This document shows positions 1-8,901 of a stretch of 64,000 nucleotides of DNA, in pieces (position 1 is the first letter of the stretch; every line of letters starts with the position of its first letter). Both the position numbers and the translations under genes were made by a program. Location: assembly GCF_000227135.1 (NCBI RefSeq), contig NC_018259.1, forward strand, positions 62,001-126,000, read 5' to 3'. Source of the DNA: Leishmania donovani (lineage: Eukaryota > Euglenozoa > Kinetoplastea > Trypanosomatida > Trypanosomatidae). Below the pieces are notes generated by a model. The model did not search any database, was not told the origin of the DNA, and saw nothing but the letters and a program-made list of their open reading frames with translations.

Positions 1-1337
1 GAGTCAAGGCTCTCCAGCTCCTTCGTAATGTTCTCGAGGAACGCCGTGATTTCGTCCACTTCGTTCGCTGAGGTGCAAGCTGCTCGATCAGCAGGTGGCG
101 GCACCCGTGAACAGACTCTAGGCGAGTGCACTACCGCCGGCCCATCGCGGACAGCGTGTGGTGGTAAACAAACAGCCGGCGTTGCATGGGTTTCCTCTTG
201 GTCATGATGGTGCTCCTGCACGGAGAGGGGTTTGCTTGACCTAATCAACTCTAGAGTGCGCCGCACGTCATCCAACCCAAGCTCCTTCATGGTGGCCGCC
301 ACCGCGTCGCTCCCCGCCGGAGACGTAGGCTCAAGGAGGAGGTTCTCCTTGTACTGCTGCAATGCCCGCTGCGTCTGCTGGTGTTGCGCAAGCTGCTGGC
401 GGAGGAGGTGGCGTGGCGTGGGAAGCCTATGAGAGGAGCCGCGCTCGGTGCAGCGTGTTGGAGAAGCAGACGTCGTGGCTGACCCGCCCCCGTAGCCCCT
501 GTCGATGGCAGCGATGAGATCGTAGAGCTGCTCCTCTTGTTTTTTGAGTCGCCGCTCCAGCGTCCCCACCACCTTCGCATGCTGCTCCGTCAGCGACTGC
601 GTCTGCTCCTCAACACGCAAGCGCTGGCGCTTTTCCGCCACCAGTACGCGCCGCAGGTGCTCGACTTCGCTGGCGGCAGCACCGTTGCCGGTCTCGTCCC
701 ACGACGCCTTTTCCCAAGCATCCAACATCTTCGAATCTTCTTGCAGTTCACTACCGCGTATGTCGTGCAGTGCGTTCGCCCGACCTGCAGCACCGTTGGT
801 GCGCTGCGTCGCAAGCGCCCCACGCAGCTGCCGGACCTCCTCCGACAAGGAGGCATTTAACGTTTCCAGCGACTGAATGCGATCGACGAAGTGCGCCTCC
901 ACCCTGCGCACAATGCGTTCGATTTCCTGCGTCTTGAGACTCGCCTCCTGTTGCCGGTCCGCTGCACTAGGGGCGGCGGTGAGCGATAACACTTGCCCCT
1001 GTTCCAGTAGAGCAGCAATGCTGTGGCTAAGGTCGACTAACTCATTGAGCATGTGATGCACCGAGGTACTTGGCATGCTGCTCTGTGTGCTGCTTCTCTG
1101 CACCGCCTGAAGCCGTCGCTCCGGTGTTGAGGATGAGAGTGCGTGCGCTTCAGTCGGGCGCGGACGCGAACGTGCCTGGGATGCGTACCGCTCTTTCTGC
1201 GAAGCACTGAGGGCGCAGTGCTTCGCTGTCGCCCACCGCCCGGGCGAGGTGGAGGAAGACACGGCGTGCAGCTGCGTGTAGCCTCCTTGACGCATCCCGG
1301 GCCTCCCCGTTGGCGTTGCGAAGCGCTTGCCTTGCAT
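1..1337 (-). CDS. Coiled-coil protein, 3' end cut off by the window edge
   Basis: An open frame runs from ATG at 1337 to the left edge with no stop, giving about 445 codons. An in-frame TGA at 1374-1376, twelve codons upstream, makes this the only usable start. Residues 1-95 are Ser/Thr/Arg-rich and low complexity. From about residue 96 (MLNELVDLSHSIAALLEQG) to about 275 the protein is Leu/Glu/Gln-rich with heptad-like spacing (for example LRRVLVAEKRQRLRVEEQ), so a long coiled coil is likely. A second helical segment ends at the edge (NEVDEITAFLENITKEL). I recognise no family. The smooth protein-like composition over more than 400 codons, the strand shared with all neighbours and the absence of stops argue for a real gene. 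The true C-terminus and any further domains lie outside the window. Confidence 0.75.
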   Translation of the reverse strand, partial: MQGKRFATPTGRPGMRQGGYTQLHAVSSSTSPGRWATAKHCALSASQKERYASQARSRPRPTEAHALSSSTPERRLQAVQRSSTQSSMPSTSVHHMLNELVDLSHSIAALLEQGQVLSLTAAPSAADRQQEASLKTQEIERIVRRVEAHFVDRIQSLETLNASLSEEVRQLRGALATQRTNGAAGRANALHDIRGSELQEDSKMLDAWEKASWDETGNGAAASEVEHLRRVLVAEKRQRLRVEEQTQSLTEQHAKVVGTLERRLKKQEEQLYDLIAAIDRGYGGGSATTSASPTRCTERGSSHRLPTPRHLLRQQLAQHQQTQRALQQYKENLLLEPTSPAGSDAVAATMKELGLDDVRRTLELIRSSKPLSVQEHHHDQEETHATPAVCLPPHAVRDGPAVVHSPRVCSRVPPPADRAACTSANEVDEITAFLENITKELESLD

Positions 1338-2308
1338 GGCAAGCGCAGTCCGCAGCTGCTCGTGATACTGCCCTCACTTATCGGCAGATGATCACGTGTG
1401 GAGGCGTATGCAAGTGTACGTCTGCGCAGCGGCGCCCGGATTTTGTTTTTTTTTCTGCGCCTTTGGCAGACGTCACGAAGCACCGCACACAGCGCAGCGG
1501 GGAGGAGAGTGGCTCTTCGCTGCTCACAGACACTACAGCACCACCTCGATGGATGTGACATGCACGTAGGCGCCACCGTGTAGTGCGGTCAGATGGGCTC
1601 TCTATGCTATTCAGCGCAGCGTTGGTCGCCTCAGGAGCACTGGGAGATAAACAGTAGAACGGAGACGAAGTGAGATGAAACACCAAGAAGATCTGCAGCA
1701 TCGATGAGCTATCGCACGTTACTCAGGCACGCTTCCCCGTCTCGTTACTTGGGTCAATGTGCATTCGTTGCATGTCAAGAGACTCAACGGATGGGGTACC
1801 AAGCGCCTCCGCATGGCATGTGCGTGTGCACGTTGCTGCTGATCGAGCCCCCACATCAATCCGTGAGTGGGGCCACTAGAATGCGAAACAACAAAACGAC
1901 GAGGCGCGTCCAAAAGCCCTCGGCTGCCGGCATTCGTCTTGGTTGGGGAGCGGGTCACGTGTAGCACGTTAGGTGCATCGTCTATTTTTTTTTCACGTGT
2001 GCTGCACCACACCAGTCATTCCCCGATACGGGAAGGTCAACCACCTCAGCTATACAACAAACGAAGCCATCAAGAAAGGGCCAAGAGGCGCAGAGACGCA
2101 CACGGGTATAGTATCACACGAGGCAAAAAAGAGTCCGGAGAAGGCTGCCTTCCCACAAGCAGCGTTCATCGCTGGCGAGGGCCGACTGTCTATCGTTGCG
2201 CGGTGCATCTTCCTCCGCCCAGAGAAACGGTGGTGGTATCGGCGCACAACACAGCCGCTACCCCTCCCCCTCCCCGCGTGTGGCACCTCGACAGATCACC
2301 GAAACATG
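1338..2308. other. Intergenic/UTR, about 1 kb
   Basis: Holds the presumed 5'UTR of the coiled-coil gene and the 3'UTR of POB3. Plus-strand frames here (for example 1867-2643) are not protein-like. No RNA gene or repeat recognised. Confidence 0.6.
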
Positions 2309-3892
2309 TCAAGCGTCGCTCTTCGCATGCTTATCCTTCTTGTGCTTCTTATCTCTTTTGTGCTTCTTATCTCTCTTGTGCTTCTTATCTCTTTTGTGCC
2401 TCTTATCTCTCTTGTGCTTCTTATCCTTTTTGGGCTTCTTATCCTCGCGCTTGCGCTTGCGAGAGCTGTCATGGTCGCCGTCATCGCCGCTGCTGTCATC
2501 GTCATCGGCGTCCGAGTCGTCGTAGTCTGAGTCATCGCTCTCGTCTTCTTCGTCTGATGCGGCGTCCTTCTCGTCGTCGTCATCGCTCTCCATGGCGTCG
2601 CCGCCAGTGTGCACCACTTTTACCTTGGTGGCAAGATAGCTGAGGAGCCCGTCCTTCTCCTCCTTCGCAATACCCGAAAAGACATACTTGTCGTCGCCCT
2701 TAGCTCCGGTTGTGAAGACGGCGAGCTGAAAGGTGGCCTGGCCACTTTCCGACTCGTCCAGCTCCACACGTGCGACCTCGTTAAAGAGGATACGGGTGGC
2801 AGGGCGGTGCAGGTAGAGAAATCCGCTGTTGACGATGTACAGCAGTCCCTCCGCGCCGTGAAAGAGGCACCGCATCGAAGACTGTGAGTGGCTGGTGAGC
2901 ACCGATTTGTACTCCTTGTTGATGCCGCCGTACGCGGGCACCTTGGCGATCGCTTTGAAAGTGCGCGTGAGAATGTCGCTCACACGGCCACTCATCGTTG
3001 GCACCAGCGGCGGCACCTCGCCCTCCTTCGTCGGAGGAAGCTGCAGCGTCTTGTTGATCTCGTCTTGGGTCTTGAGCTCGCAACGCCACGGGTGCTCCTC
3101 ATCCAGGGTCAAGCCAGCCGGGCAGGAAATGACAACGTGGTTGTACGTTGTCGTGCGAATCTTCAGCGGGTTCTTCAATATCAGCACAACGTACTGCGGC
3201 AAGCTGTTCGCGTCCACCTCCTCTGTGGGGGAGAAGTACACGGGGACATCGCACAGGAACAAGTTCTGAATGTCAGAGAGGGAAAAGCTAAGGAGGCCGC
3301 TCGAGGTGCCCTTCTTCTTGTCCTCCAGCACCACGTTGTAGTTCGAGATGACAATCTTGTACTTGCCAGACGGGTACGAGAGGAGCACGTCATCAAAAGT
3401 GGCCACCACCACCTCATCCGTATGCGTGGCGTGGCCACTGCCCATCGCGGCGAGAGCAAGCAGTTTGCCGCCCTGGCCGCCACTGCCGTGCCGCTGGAGA
3501 AACTGTTCCTGGTACTGCATCATGCTGCTCTGAATGCCCTGCAGAATAACCTTGCCAGCCATCTCCGTCTCTTCATAACCGACGCAGACGTTCGGCACGG
3601 CGAAGCGAATCGACCTCAGCTCCAAGTCCTCCGCGTCGGCCGTCGTCGTTGGCCGCATGGCGAGACTCACGTCATTCTTCGTGGTGCCCGAGGCACTCGC
3701 GATCGCTGAGATAGGAATGCTCAATATTGGATGTGGCACGTAGTTGGGGTTGTCCTTTGCCCTTCCTTTCGGCAGCGCCAGCAGCTCCAGCACACACTCG
3801 CCTTTCTTCGCGTCCCCGCCGTCCTCGGACTTCAGCTCCGGCTTGGCCACCGACAGCTTCAGCTGACCCCAGTTCTCCAGTGGAATTGACAT
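2309..3892 (-). CDS. POB3: FACT histone chaperone subunit POB3/SSRP1
   Basis: A 527-residue protein from ATG at 3892; the frame upstream of it opens only with TTG. It is the SSRP1/Pob3 half of FACT, the nuclear H2A-H2B chaperone that works with SPT16 during transcription and replication. The N-terminal and middle (tandem PH-like) regions are recognisable: VCVGYEETEMAGKVILQGIQ early on, and around residues 330-430 MRCLFHGAEGLLYIVNSG followed by FLYLHRPATRILFNEVARVE. About residues 434-474 form an Asp/Glu/Ser-rich acidic tract typical of FACT subunits. There is no HMG box, as in yeast Pob3. Instead the C-terminus (about 474-527) is almost purely basic, built of repeated KKHKRD hexapeptides, and could serve as nuclear localisation signal or DNA-binding tail (inference). 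Confidence 0.9.
   Translation of the reverse strand: MSIPLENWGQLKLSVAKPELKSEDGGDAKKGECVLELLALPKGRAKDNPNYVPHPILSIPISAIASASGTTKNDVSLAMRPTTTADAEDLELRSIRFAVPNVCVGYEETEMAGKVILQGIQSSMMQYQEQFLQRHGSGGQGGKLLALAAMGSGHATHTDEVVVATFDDVLLSYPSGKYKIVISNYNVVLEDKKKGTSSGLLSFSLSDIQNLFLCDVPVYFSPTEEVDANSLPQYVVLILKNPLKIRTTTYNHVVISCPAGLTLDEEHPWRCELKTQDEINKTLQLPPTKEGEVPPLVPTMSGRVSDILTRTFKAIAKVPAYGGINKEYKSVLTSHSQSSMRCLFHGAEGLLYIVNSGFLYLHRPATRILFNEVARVELDESESGQATFQLAVFTTGAKGDDKYVFSGIAKEEKDGLLSYLATKVKVVHTGGDAMESDDDDEKDAASDEEDESDDSDYDDSDADDDDSSGDDGDHDSSRKRKREDKKPKKDKKHKRDKRHKRDKKHKRDKKHKRDKKHKKDKHAKSDA
2324..2446 (-). repeat. 18-bp coding minisatellite in the POB3 tail
   Basis: On the plus strand an 18-base unit (ttgtgcttcttatctctt) is repeated about six times with a few substitutions, the outer units being more diverged. 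Each unit encodes KKHKRD or a variant, so unit gain or loss keeps the frame and changes the length of the basic tail. Confidence 0.85.
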
Positions 3893-4791
3893 GCTGAATG
3901 CGCGAGAAATACGAAAAACGAGAGGGATCAAGAGCCTAAGACTCCTTTCGCCCACGCCGGTCACAAAAGCCCCCGGTAAGACGCTGCGGCCGTGCTGCAG
4001 CGGCGAAACGAGCAAAAAAGCCGGAGAAGGGCAACGTGATGAGTTGGCAGAAAAAGAGGAGTCGAACAGAGGAACGAAGCAAACAAGAAGAGGGCTAAGT
4101 CTACGGTAGATCTGACACTACAGCAGTGGCACCGCCAACACGCAGAGATCTATGTGTGCACCTCCGTTGAAAGCTAGTACTCAGTTGAGCACGTTGCTGC
4201 AGGTGCGCCTATGTACCCCAGTGAAGAGGAGGGTGGGGTCTGTGCGAGTCCGTGTATCCGTGTGTCTGTGTGAGTTTTTCTCTGTATGGGTGTGTCTGTG
4301 GGTATAGCCGCGGTCCAAAAGCCGTGGTTCTGAGCGCCAGCGGAGAGCGCGCGCAAGACAAAAAGTAGGGAAGGAGAGAGAGCTTCGCGCAGCTCGAGGG
4401 GTTTGCATGGCCAAAGAAGATGTTGAATTGCTGAAGGCGTTAGTGGAGTGCGCCCGGCGGCAACCAGGGCGTAGATACGTGCAGCGTGCATGCCAGCGAA
4501 AGTAGCAGGGAGGGGAACGAGGGGTAGGGGGCAACGAGAACAAAAGCCCTCTCTCACCGCAGGCATCATGTAGCTGCGCACTTGAACAGGCGTGGCGTGC
4601 GTCGGCTTTCTGTCACTCACCGACGAGGCGCCGCTTTGGATTGAGACTCTCTGGGGAAGCGGAGAAACGGCAAGCTCAGCTTCCGTCGCTGACACGTGGC
4701 TATTTCCTACAGAAGTGCACAGATATTGCGCTGCATGTTAACATTTTCTTCTCATTGCAGTCCTCCACGGCAAGAGAGAGGGTGAAGAGGC

Positions 4792-5316
4792 ACCCATGCG
4801 TGGTGTCGCAGGGCCCAGTACCCCCGCCCTCTCTCTCTCTGGAGAAGCCGGGAGGCCACCCTATCGCTGGCCAAGTGCCGAACCACCTGTGGTGGTGACA
4901 GGGTCGCCGGCGCCGGCGCCGTGCTGGAGGTCCGGGCGACGTATCGCTGCTGATGCAGTTGGTCGGGTCCTGGCCGGGCGTTGCGTCGGGGCGACCGGCG
5001 ACAGTGAACACGCGTGTGCCATCCATATGATTCGGCAGCGTGTCACCGCGTCTCGAGAGTAACCCGCCCGGGCCCCTACACCGCCCACTGGTGTGCGGGN
5101 NNNNNNNNNNNNNNNNNNNNNNNNNNNNNNNNNNNNNNNNNNNNNNNNNNNNNNNNNNNNNNNNNNNNNNNNNNNNNNNNNNNNNNNNNNNNNNNNNNNN
5201 NNNNNNNNNNNNNNNNNNNNNNNNNNNNNNNNNNNNNNNNNNNNNNNNNNNNNNNNNGGGGACTGTGACAGGCCGTGGGTGGAGCGGAGCTTGCCTTGTG
5301 TTGGAGTGGCAGAGAA
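4792..5316 (-). repeat. SIDER-like dispersed repeat, copy D (reverse orientation)
   Basis: The reverse complement matches the copies at 16914-17472, 53511-54031 and 60045-60576. Shared landmarks include ctcgagacgcggtgacacgc, catatggatggcacacgcgt, and the GC palindrome ggcgccggcgcc. Its outer end (tccaacacaaggcaagctcc on the minus strand) is shared only with the 16.9 kb copy. It lies about 505 nt past the stop of the 5821-8901 gene, so probably in its 3'UTR. Naming it SIDER-like rests on size, position and a remembered resemblance to Leishmania intergenic repeats, not on a search. Confidence 0.75.
5100..5257. other. Assembly gap (158 N)
   Basis: A run of N inside the dispersed repeat. Aligning the flanks to the intact copy at 16914-17472 predicts about 183 bases between the same landmarks, so the N count is probably about 25 too low. 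Confidence 0.95.
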
Positions 5317-5820
5317 ACGAATGCGTTGAACAGCAACAAAAAAATAAAGAAATGGGCAGCGTAAAGGACTACGTCACGTGTGACAACGTCAGCCGGCCAC
5401 CGCCAACGCGAAAGCAGTGATCGCACACGAAAAACGGAAGGAAAACAACAAAAACAGCGCACCACCCCAGCCTGCCGTGAAAAAAAGGTGAGAAAAGAGG
5501 GTGGGAAGAACAGACACGAGCGCAGGCAGCGCTCTTGAGGGGACAGGGGAGCTACTCGAGCACAGCTCGGAGAGAGTGCGACGAGTAGAGAGGATTCACA
5601 GAAAAAAAGGAGTGACGCGCGTGCCGCCTACACGAGCTGAGAAAGCTATGAAGAAACACCTGCGTGCGCACGTCGGCAGTGCTTCTCAGGCTGTGTCAGA
5701 CGACAAAATAAAAGAACGACGGAAATGTATACATGCGCATCAGCAGGCAAGCAGCGTCGAGTATGGAGAATAGCACGCACACGCAGACCGGTACGCGATG
5801 CTATGCAGTGGATGCACCCG

Positions 5821-8800
5821 CTACTGCATCATGTAGAGAGCGGTCAACACTCCCCCAAACAGGACCAGTACCATCACGGCAATGGTCGCCTGGCGGGTGG
5901 AGACGATGCTCGTCTGCAAGAGAGGTGGGGGCTGCAAGACGATGTAGAGGAGAGAGCGCGAGACATCGCTAGTTGTGCCAGGAGCAAAGCCTGTGACCTG
6001 AGAGATGGCAAGCTGCACGGCGGGGTCCTGTGTGCCCCAGCTCCGCAGGGCAGAAATGTACACCTCCCTACCACTGTGGGACTGGAAGTACGGCGGAAAA
6101 AGCGCTCGCAGGAAGGCGGCAAAGCGCTGCAGCACCGTTGGTGTCATGTATCGCACATAAAATTCGTTGATCAGGGAAACGATCCCAAAGAGTCGACAGT
6201 GCACTTCGGCGGCATCAGCGACGGCACCGCGCTCATCATTGTCCGTGCAGTGCGAGCGAGCGGCATGAGCGCTGCGGCCCGCCGAGTCCGCGTCAAAGGC
6301 TAGCCGAAAGACGTTCAGGTCATCCATCCAACGGAGTTTCACTTCTTTCCATAGGTCTTCAGCCCTCAAGTTCTGCGCATGTGGCGAAGCCGCCATGTCC
6401 GGTGGCGTTTTGGGGGTCTTTGAAGATCTCGAAGTAGCAGTGTTGGTGCGGTTTGACGGTGTCATTTTTTTCGCGGTGGATGCTTTGCTGTGCGTTGGTG
6501 ATGCTGGCAACAAGTAAGCGGAGATCACCGGCGTGGGGGACGGAGTGCTGGCACGGCCGGCGGAGGCATCCGAGCGCGACTCCTCCGTGTCGCCTTCGCC
6601 GATGTCGTTCGCCGTCTCGTCGGCGTTCTCGTTTTCCTCGTCGTCCGATGCGTGTACGAGGTCGCCTGCGGCGCCGTCAGCAGCCTCGCTGGCGCCACCT
6701 TGCAGGTGCGATATTCCTTCGAAGCAGAGGAGACCGCGGAACAGCGGCAGCTTCACCCACTGGAGATCTACGGGTGGAGTCGTTAGGTCTACGAGGCTTT
6801 GATGGCTCCGGTCGTCAGTATCCAGGCTGCTTCGAATCTCCGCCTGCTCTTCAGGTGAAAAGAACGAGAGTAAGTGTTCACGCCAGGCAGCTTCGTGCGT
6901 GTGCCAAAACCGCAGCTCCGCTATCGGGTTGCGGAGGTACACGGTGGAGTTGTCGACGTCGGGGTTCTCGCGCAGCGGCATCGTGGCGGGCCGCAGCACC
7001 TTCTCCTCCAGCAATCGCCACAGCTCCGTGGCGTTGACAGGTCTGCCCTGATTGCGCGCGCGCAGAAGTTGCACTTCATCTTCGCGGTAGCTCAGCATTG
7101 CGTCGGCCATCCGCAAAGCCATACGGCGACGGCGACCTTGATCCGCCTCCAAGGGCTCGCTGTGCACGAGACTGCCCACAAAGCGGCGTAGCATCGCCAC
7201 GTGCGCCACCTCCTCACTCGAGAACGCGTTGGCCGCGTAGTACTTGTTGCCGCCAGTGACAGTGCGGAGTGCCTGTGGAGGCTGCATCCAGTGCGAGGCG
7301 CGCTCCTCTCCCGACTCCAGCTTACGGTACCGGTCCATGAGGAACACCTTGCTGAAGGTGGCAAAGACGCGCTCTGTCATCTCCACCGTCTCCAGCAGCT
7401 CTTGAGTCAGCTGAAGGCAGCTGAGTCGGTCTTCGTACTCGGCAGCCGACACCCACTCCGTAAGCCGGAAGTACTCGCCCATCTTCTCTGTGTAGACCGC
7501 CCATGCCGCTTCTCCGGCGGAGCCGTGATGCTCGCCCGCCGAGGGCGCGGGGCGCGTCGACGGTCTCACTGGCAGTTCGAATATGAAGCTGATCGCATAA
7601 TGCCACGCAGATTGTGCCCGGCGAACCCAGCGCTGCACATCCGACTTGAGGCGCGACAGGGACATGCTCTTGAGCGGAGCAGCCCGACGCTTCGCGGTCT
7701 TTTTAGAGGCCGCGCCGCTGCCGCCGCATTGGCCTGCGCCGGTTTTGGCGGCGCCGCGGTTGCCTACGCGCGCCTGGCATGCTTCTCCACGCTGCGAGAA
7801 GAGCCGCGCCCTGTCGGCGGCCGTCATTGGCGTGCCGAAGACGGACGACATGGTGGGCGGTGGCGGTGGGGACGGCGTGCCGCTCTGCTCTTCACGCGCG
7901 ACGCGCTGGGCACGGTGGCCACGCAAGGTGGCCATCTTGGCCTGCAGCGCGACGTAACGGCCCATCAGCTCGACCGCCGCCTGCTCGAGCCGATGCGTGA
8001 AGGTGCGACTCTCCTCCGCCAGGTCCTTCCGTCTCTTGTTGTACTGCCACAGAGTCTCGTGACTGTCGTACGACTCCAGCCTAGTGTTGACGTCTGACAG
8101 GGCGTGGATGTCGCGCAGCAGTTTCTCCGCTCTCTGCAAGGGATTCTGCGCGTGCAGGTCAACAAAGTGGGCGTAATGTTGAGTGAGCAGAGCAAGCATG
8201 ACAACGATCAGCACGGTAGCAACGTGCCGGTAAAACTTGAGAAAGAGTTGCGCGTACTTGCCCGATTTGACTTTTGAGGCACTTGCGACAGGGATGCTGA
8301 CGAGCTTGCCGGAAAGCTTGGGCCGTAATGCGTTCCATGGCGGCGCGCGCCGACCTGCTAAGGGCAGCCCGAGCGCCGCCCGCCGTGCGTCAGAGTCCGG
8401 ATTGCGGTTGGTGGTTGTGCGGGAGTTGTTCAGACTTTCATCCTTCGGCGCGCCCGAGATCGAGGTGCTCACTTCGTCTTTCTCGCCAGGCTTGTCGGTC
8501 TGCTGCTTTGTCGTGGACGAGGATCCCTTCTCTGAGTCATCCCGCGCCTCATACTTCTTGGACTTTTCGGACGTTCGGTACTGCTGGAGGAGATGCTTGA
8601 TCTGCTCCTCCGCTCCGAGGAGGTCGTGAAAGTCGTAGAAGAAGTACTTGCGAGAGGACAAGAGGCGCTTCTTCTGCGCGGAGGGGCTGCTTGCCTGCAT
8701 CTTGATGGCCTCGTTGTGCTGCAGCACCACCACAAGCACGCTCGTTGGCACCCCTTTCACCTGCTGCGTTTCGAGGCGAATACGCTTCACATTGTCCCAG

Positions 8801-8901
8801 GCCAGATCGATTCGAAAAAGAGATGAGGTGAAGTAGAACTCCTTCTCCGTCGCGACAAGGTTGCCTCGGCAACTCTGGCACTGGCAAGAGAAGGTGAACA
8901 T
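5821..8901 (-). CDS. GRAM-domain-like membrane protein, 1026 aa
   Basis: Starts at ATG 8901 (MFTFSCQCQSC); the 11 codons upstream open only with GTG. The first 110 residues resemble a GRAM/PH-like lipid-binding fold: FTSSLFRIDLAWDNVKRIRL, a VLVVVLQHNEAIKM strand, and KYFFYDFHDLLGAEEQIKHL leading to a closing helix. A CxCxxC motif sits at residues 6-11. One hydrophobic helix lies at about 224-247 (HVATVLIVVMLALLTQHYAHF) and a second forms the last 25 residues (IAVMVLVLFGGVLTALYMM). Between them are a helical region, an acidic patch and a Thr/Ser/Pro-rich linker. GRAM proteins with membrane anchors elsewhere act at membrane contact sites, but I see no convincing VASt/StART-like sterol domain, so the function is open. 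The GRAM call is moderate; the gene itself is secure. Confidence 0.7.
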   Translation of the reverse strand: MFTFSCQCQSCRGNLVATEKEFYFTSSLFRIDLAWDNVKRIRLETQQVKGVPTSVLVVVLQHNEAIKMQASSPSAQKKRLLSSRKYFFYDFHDLLGAEEQIKHLLQQYRTSEKSKKYEARDDSEKGSSSTTKQQTDKPGEKDEVSTSISGAPKDESLNNSRTTTNRNPDSDARRAALGLPLAGRRAPPWNALRPKLSGKLVSIPVASASKVKSGKYAQLFLKFYRHVATVLIVVMLALLTQHYAHFVDLHAQNPLQRAEKLLRDIHALSDVNTRLESYDSHETLWQYNKRRKDLAEESRTFTHRLEQAAVELMGRYVALQAKMATLRGHRAQRVAREEQSGTPSPPPPPTMSSVFGTPMTAADRARLFSQRGEACQARVGNRGAAKTGAGQCGGSGAASKKTAKRRAAPLKSMSLSRLKSDVQRWVRRAQSAWHYAISFIFELPVRPSTRPAPSAGEHHGSAGEAAWAVYTEKMGEYFRLTEWVSAAEYEDRLSCLQLTQELLETVEMTERVFATFSKVFLMDRYRKLESGEERASHWMQPPQALRTVTGGNKYYAANAFSSEEVAHVAMLRRFVGSLVHSEPLEADQGRRRRMALRMADAMLSYREDEVQLLRARNQGRPVNATELWRLLEEKVLRPATMPLRENPDVDNSTVYLRNPIAELRFWHTHEAAWREHLLSFFSPEEQAEIRSSLDTDDRSHQSLVDLTTPPVDLQWVKLPLFRGLLCFEGISHLQGGASEAADGAAGDLVHASDDEENENADETANDIGEGDTEESRSDASAGRASTPSPTPVISAYLLPASPTHSKASTAKKMTPSNRTNTATSRSSKTPKTPPDMAASPHAQNLRAEDLWKEVKLRWMDDLNVFRLAFDADSAGRSAHAARSHCTDNDERGAVADAAEVHCRLFGIVSLINEFYVRYMTPTVLQRFAAFLRALFPPYFQSHSGREVYISALRSWGTQDPAVQLAISQVTGFAPGTTSDVSRSLLYIVLQPPPLLQTSIVSTRQATIAVMVLVLFGGVLTALYMMQ

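Larger units (their letters stand above)
3893..5820. other. Intergenic, 1.9 kb, with a dispersed repeat and N gap
   Basis: Contains the POB3 5' flank, a plus-strand gt-rich stretch around 4250-4300, the minus-oriented dispersed repeat at 4792-5316 with the assembly gap, and the presumed 3'UTR of the GRAM-like gene. A 173-codon minus frame at 4174-4695 opens with GTG and has no protein-like features. Confidence 0.6.

Noticed and set aside
1867..2643. Plus-strand frame of 258 codons with CASYL repeats
   Set aside because: The repeats are simply the POB3 18-bp minisatellite read on the other strand.
4174..4695. Minus-strand frame of 173 codons
   Set aside because: Begins with GTG, no domain, spans a gt-rich stretch.
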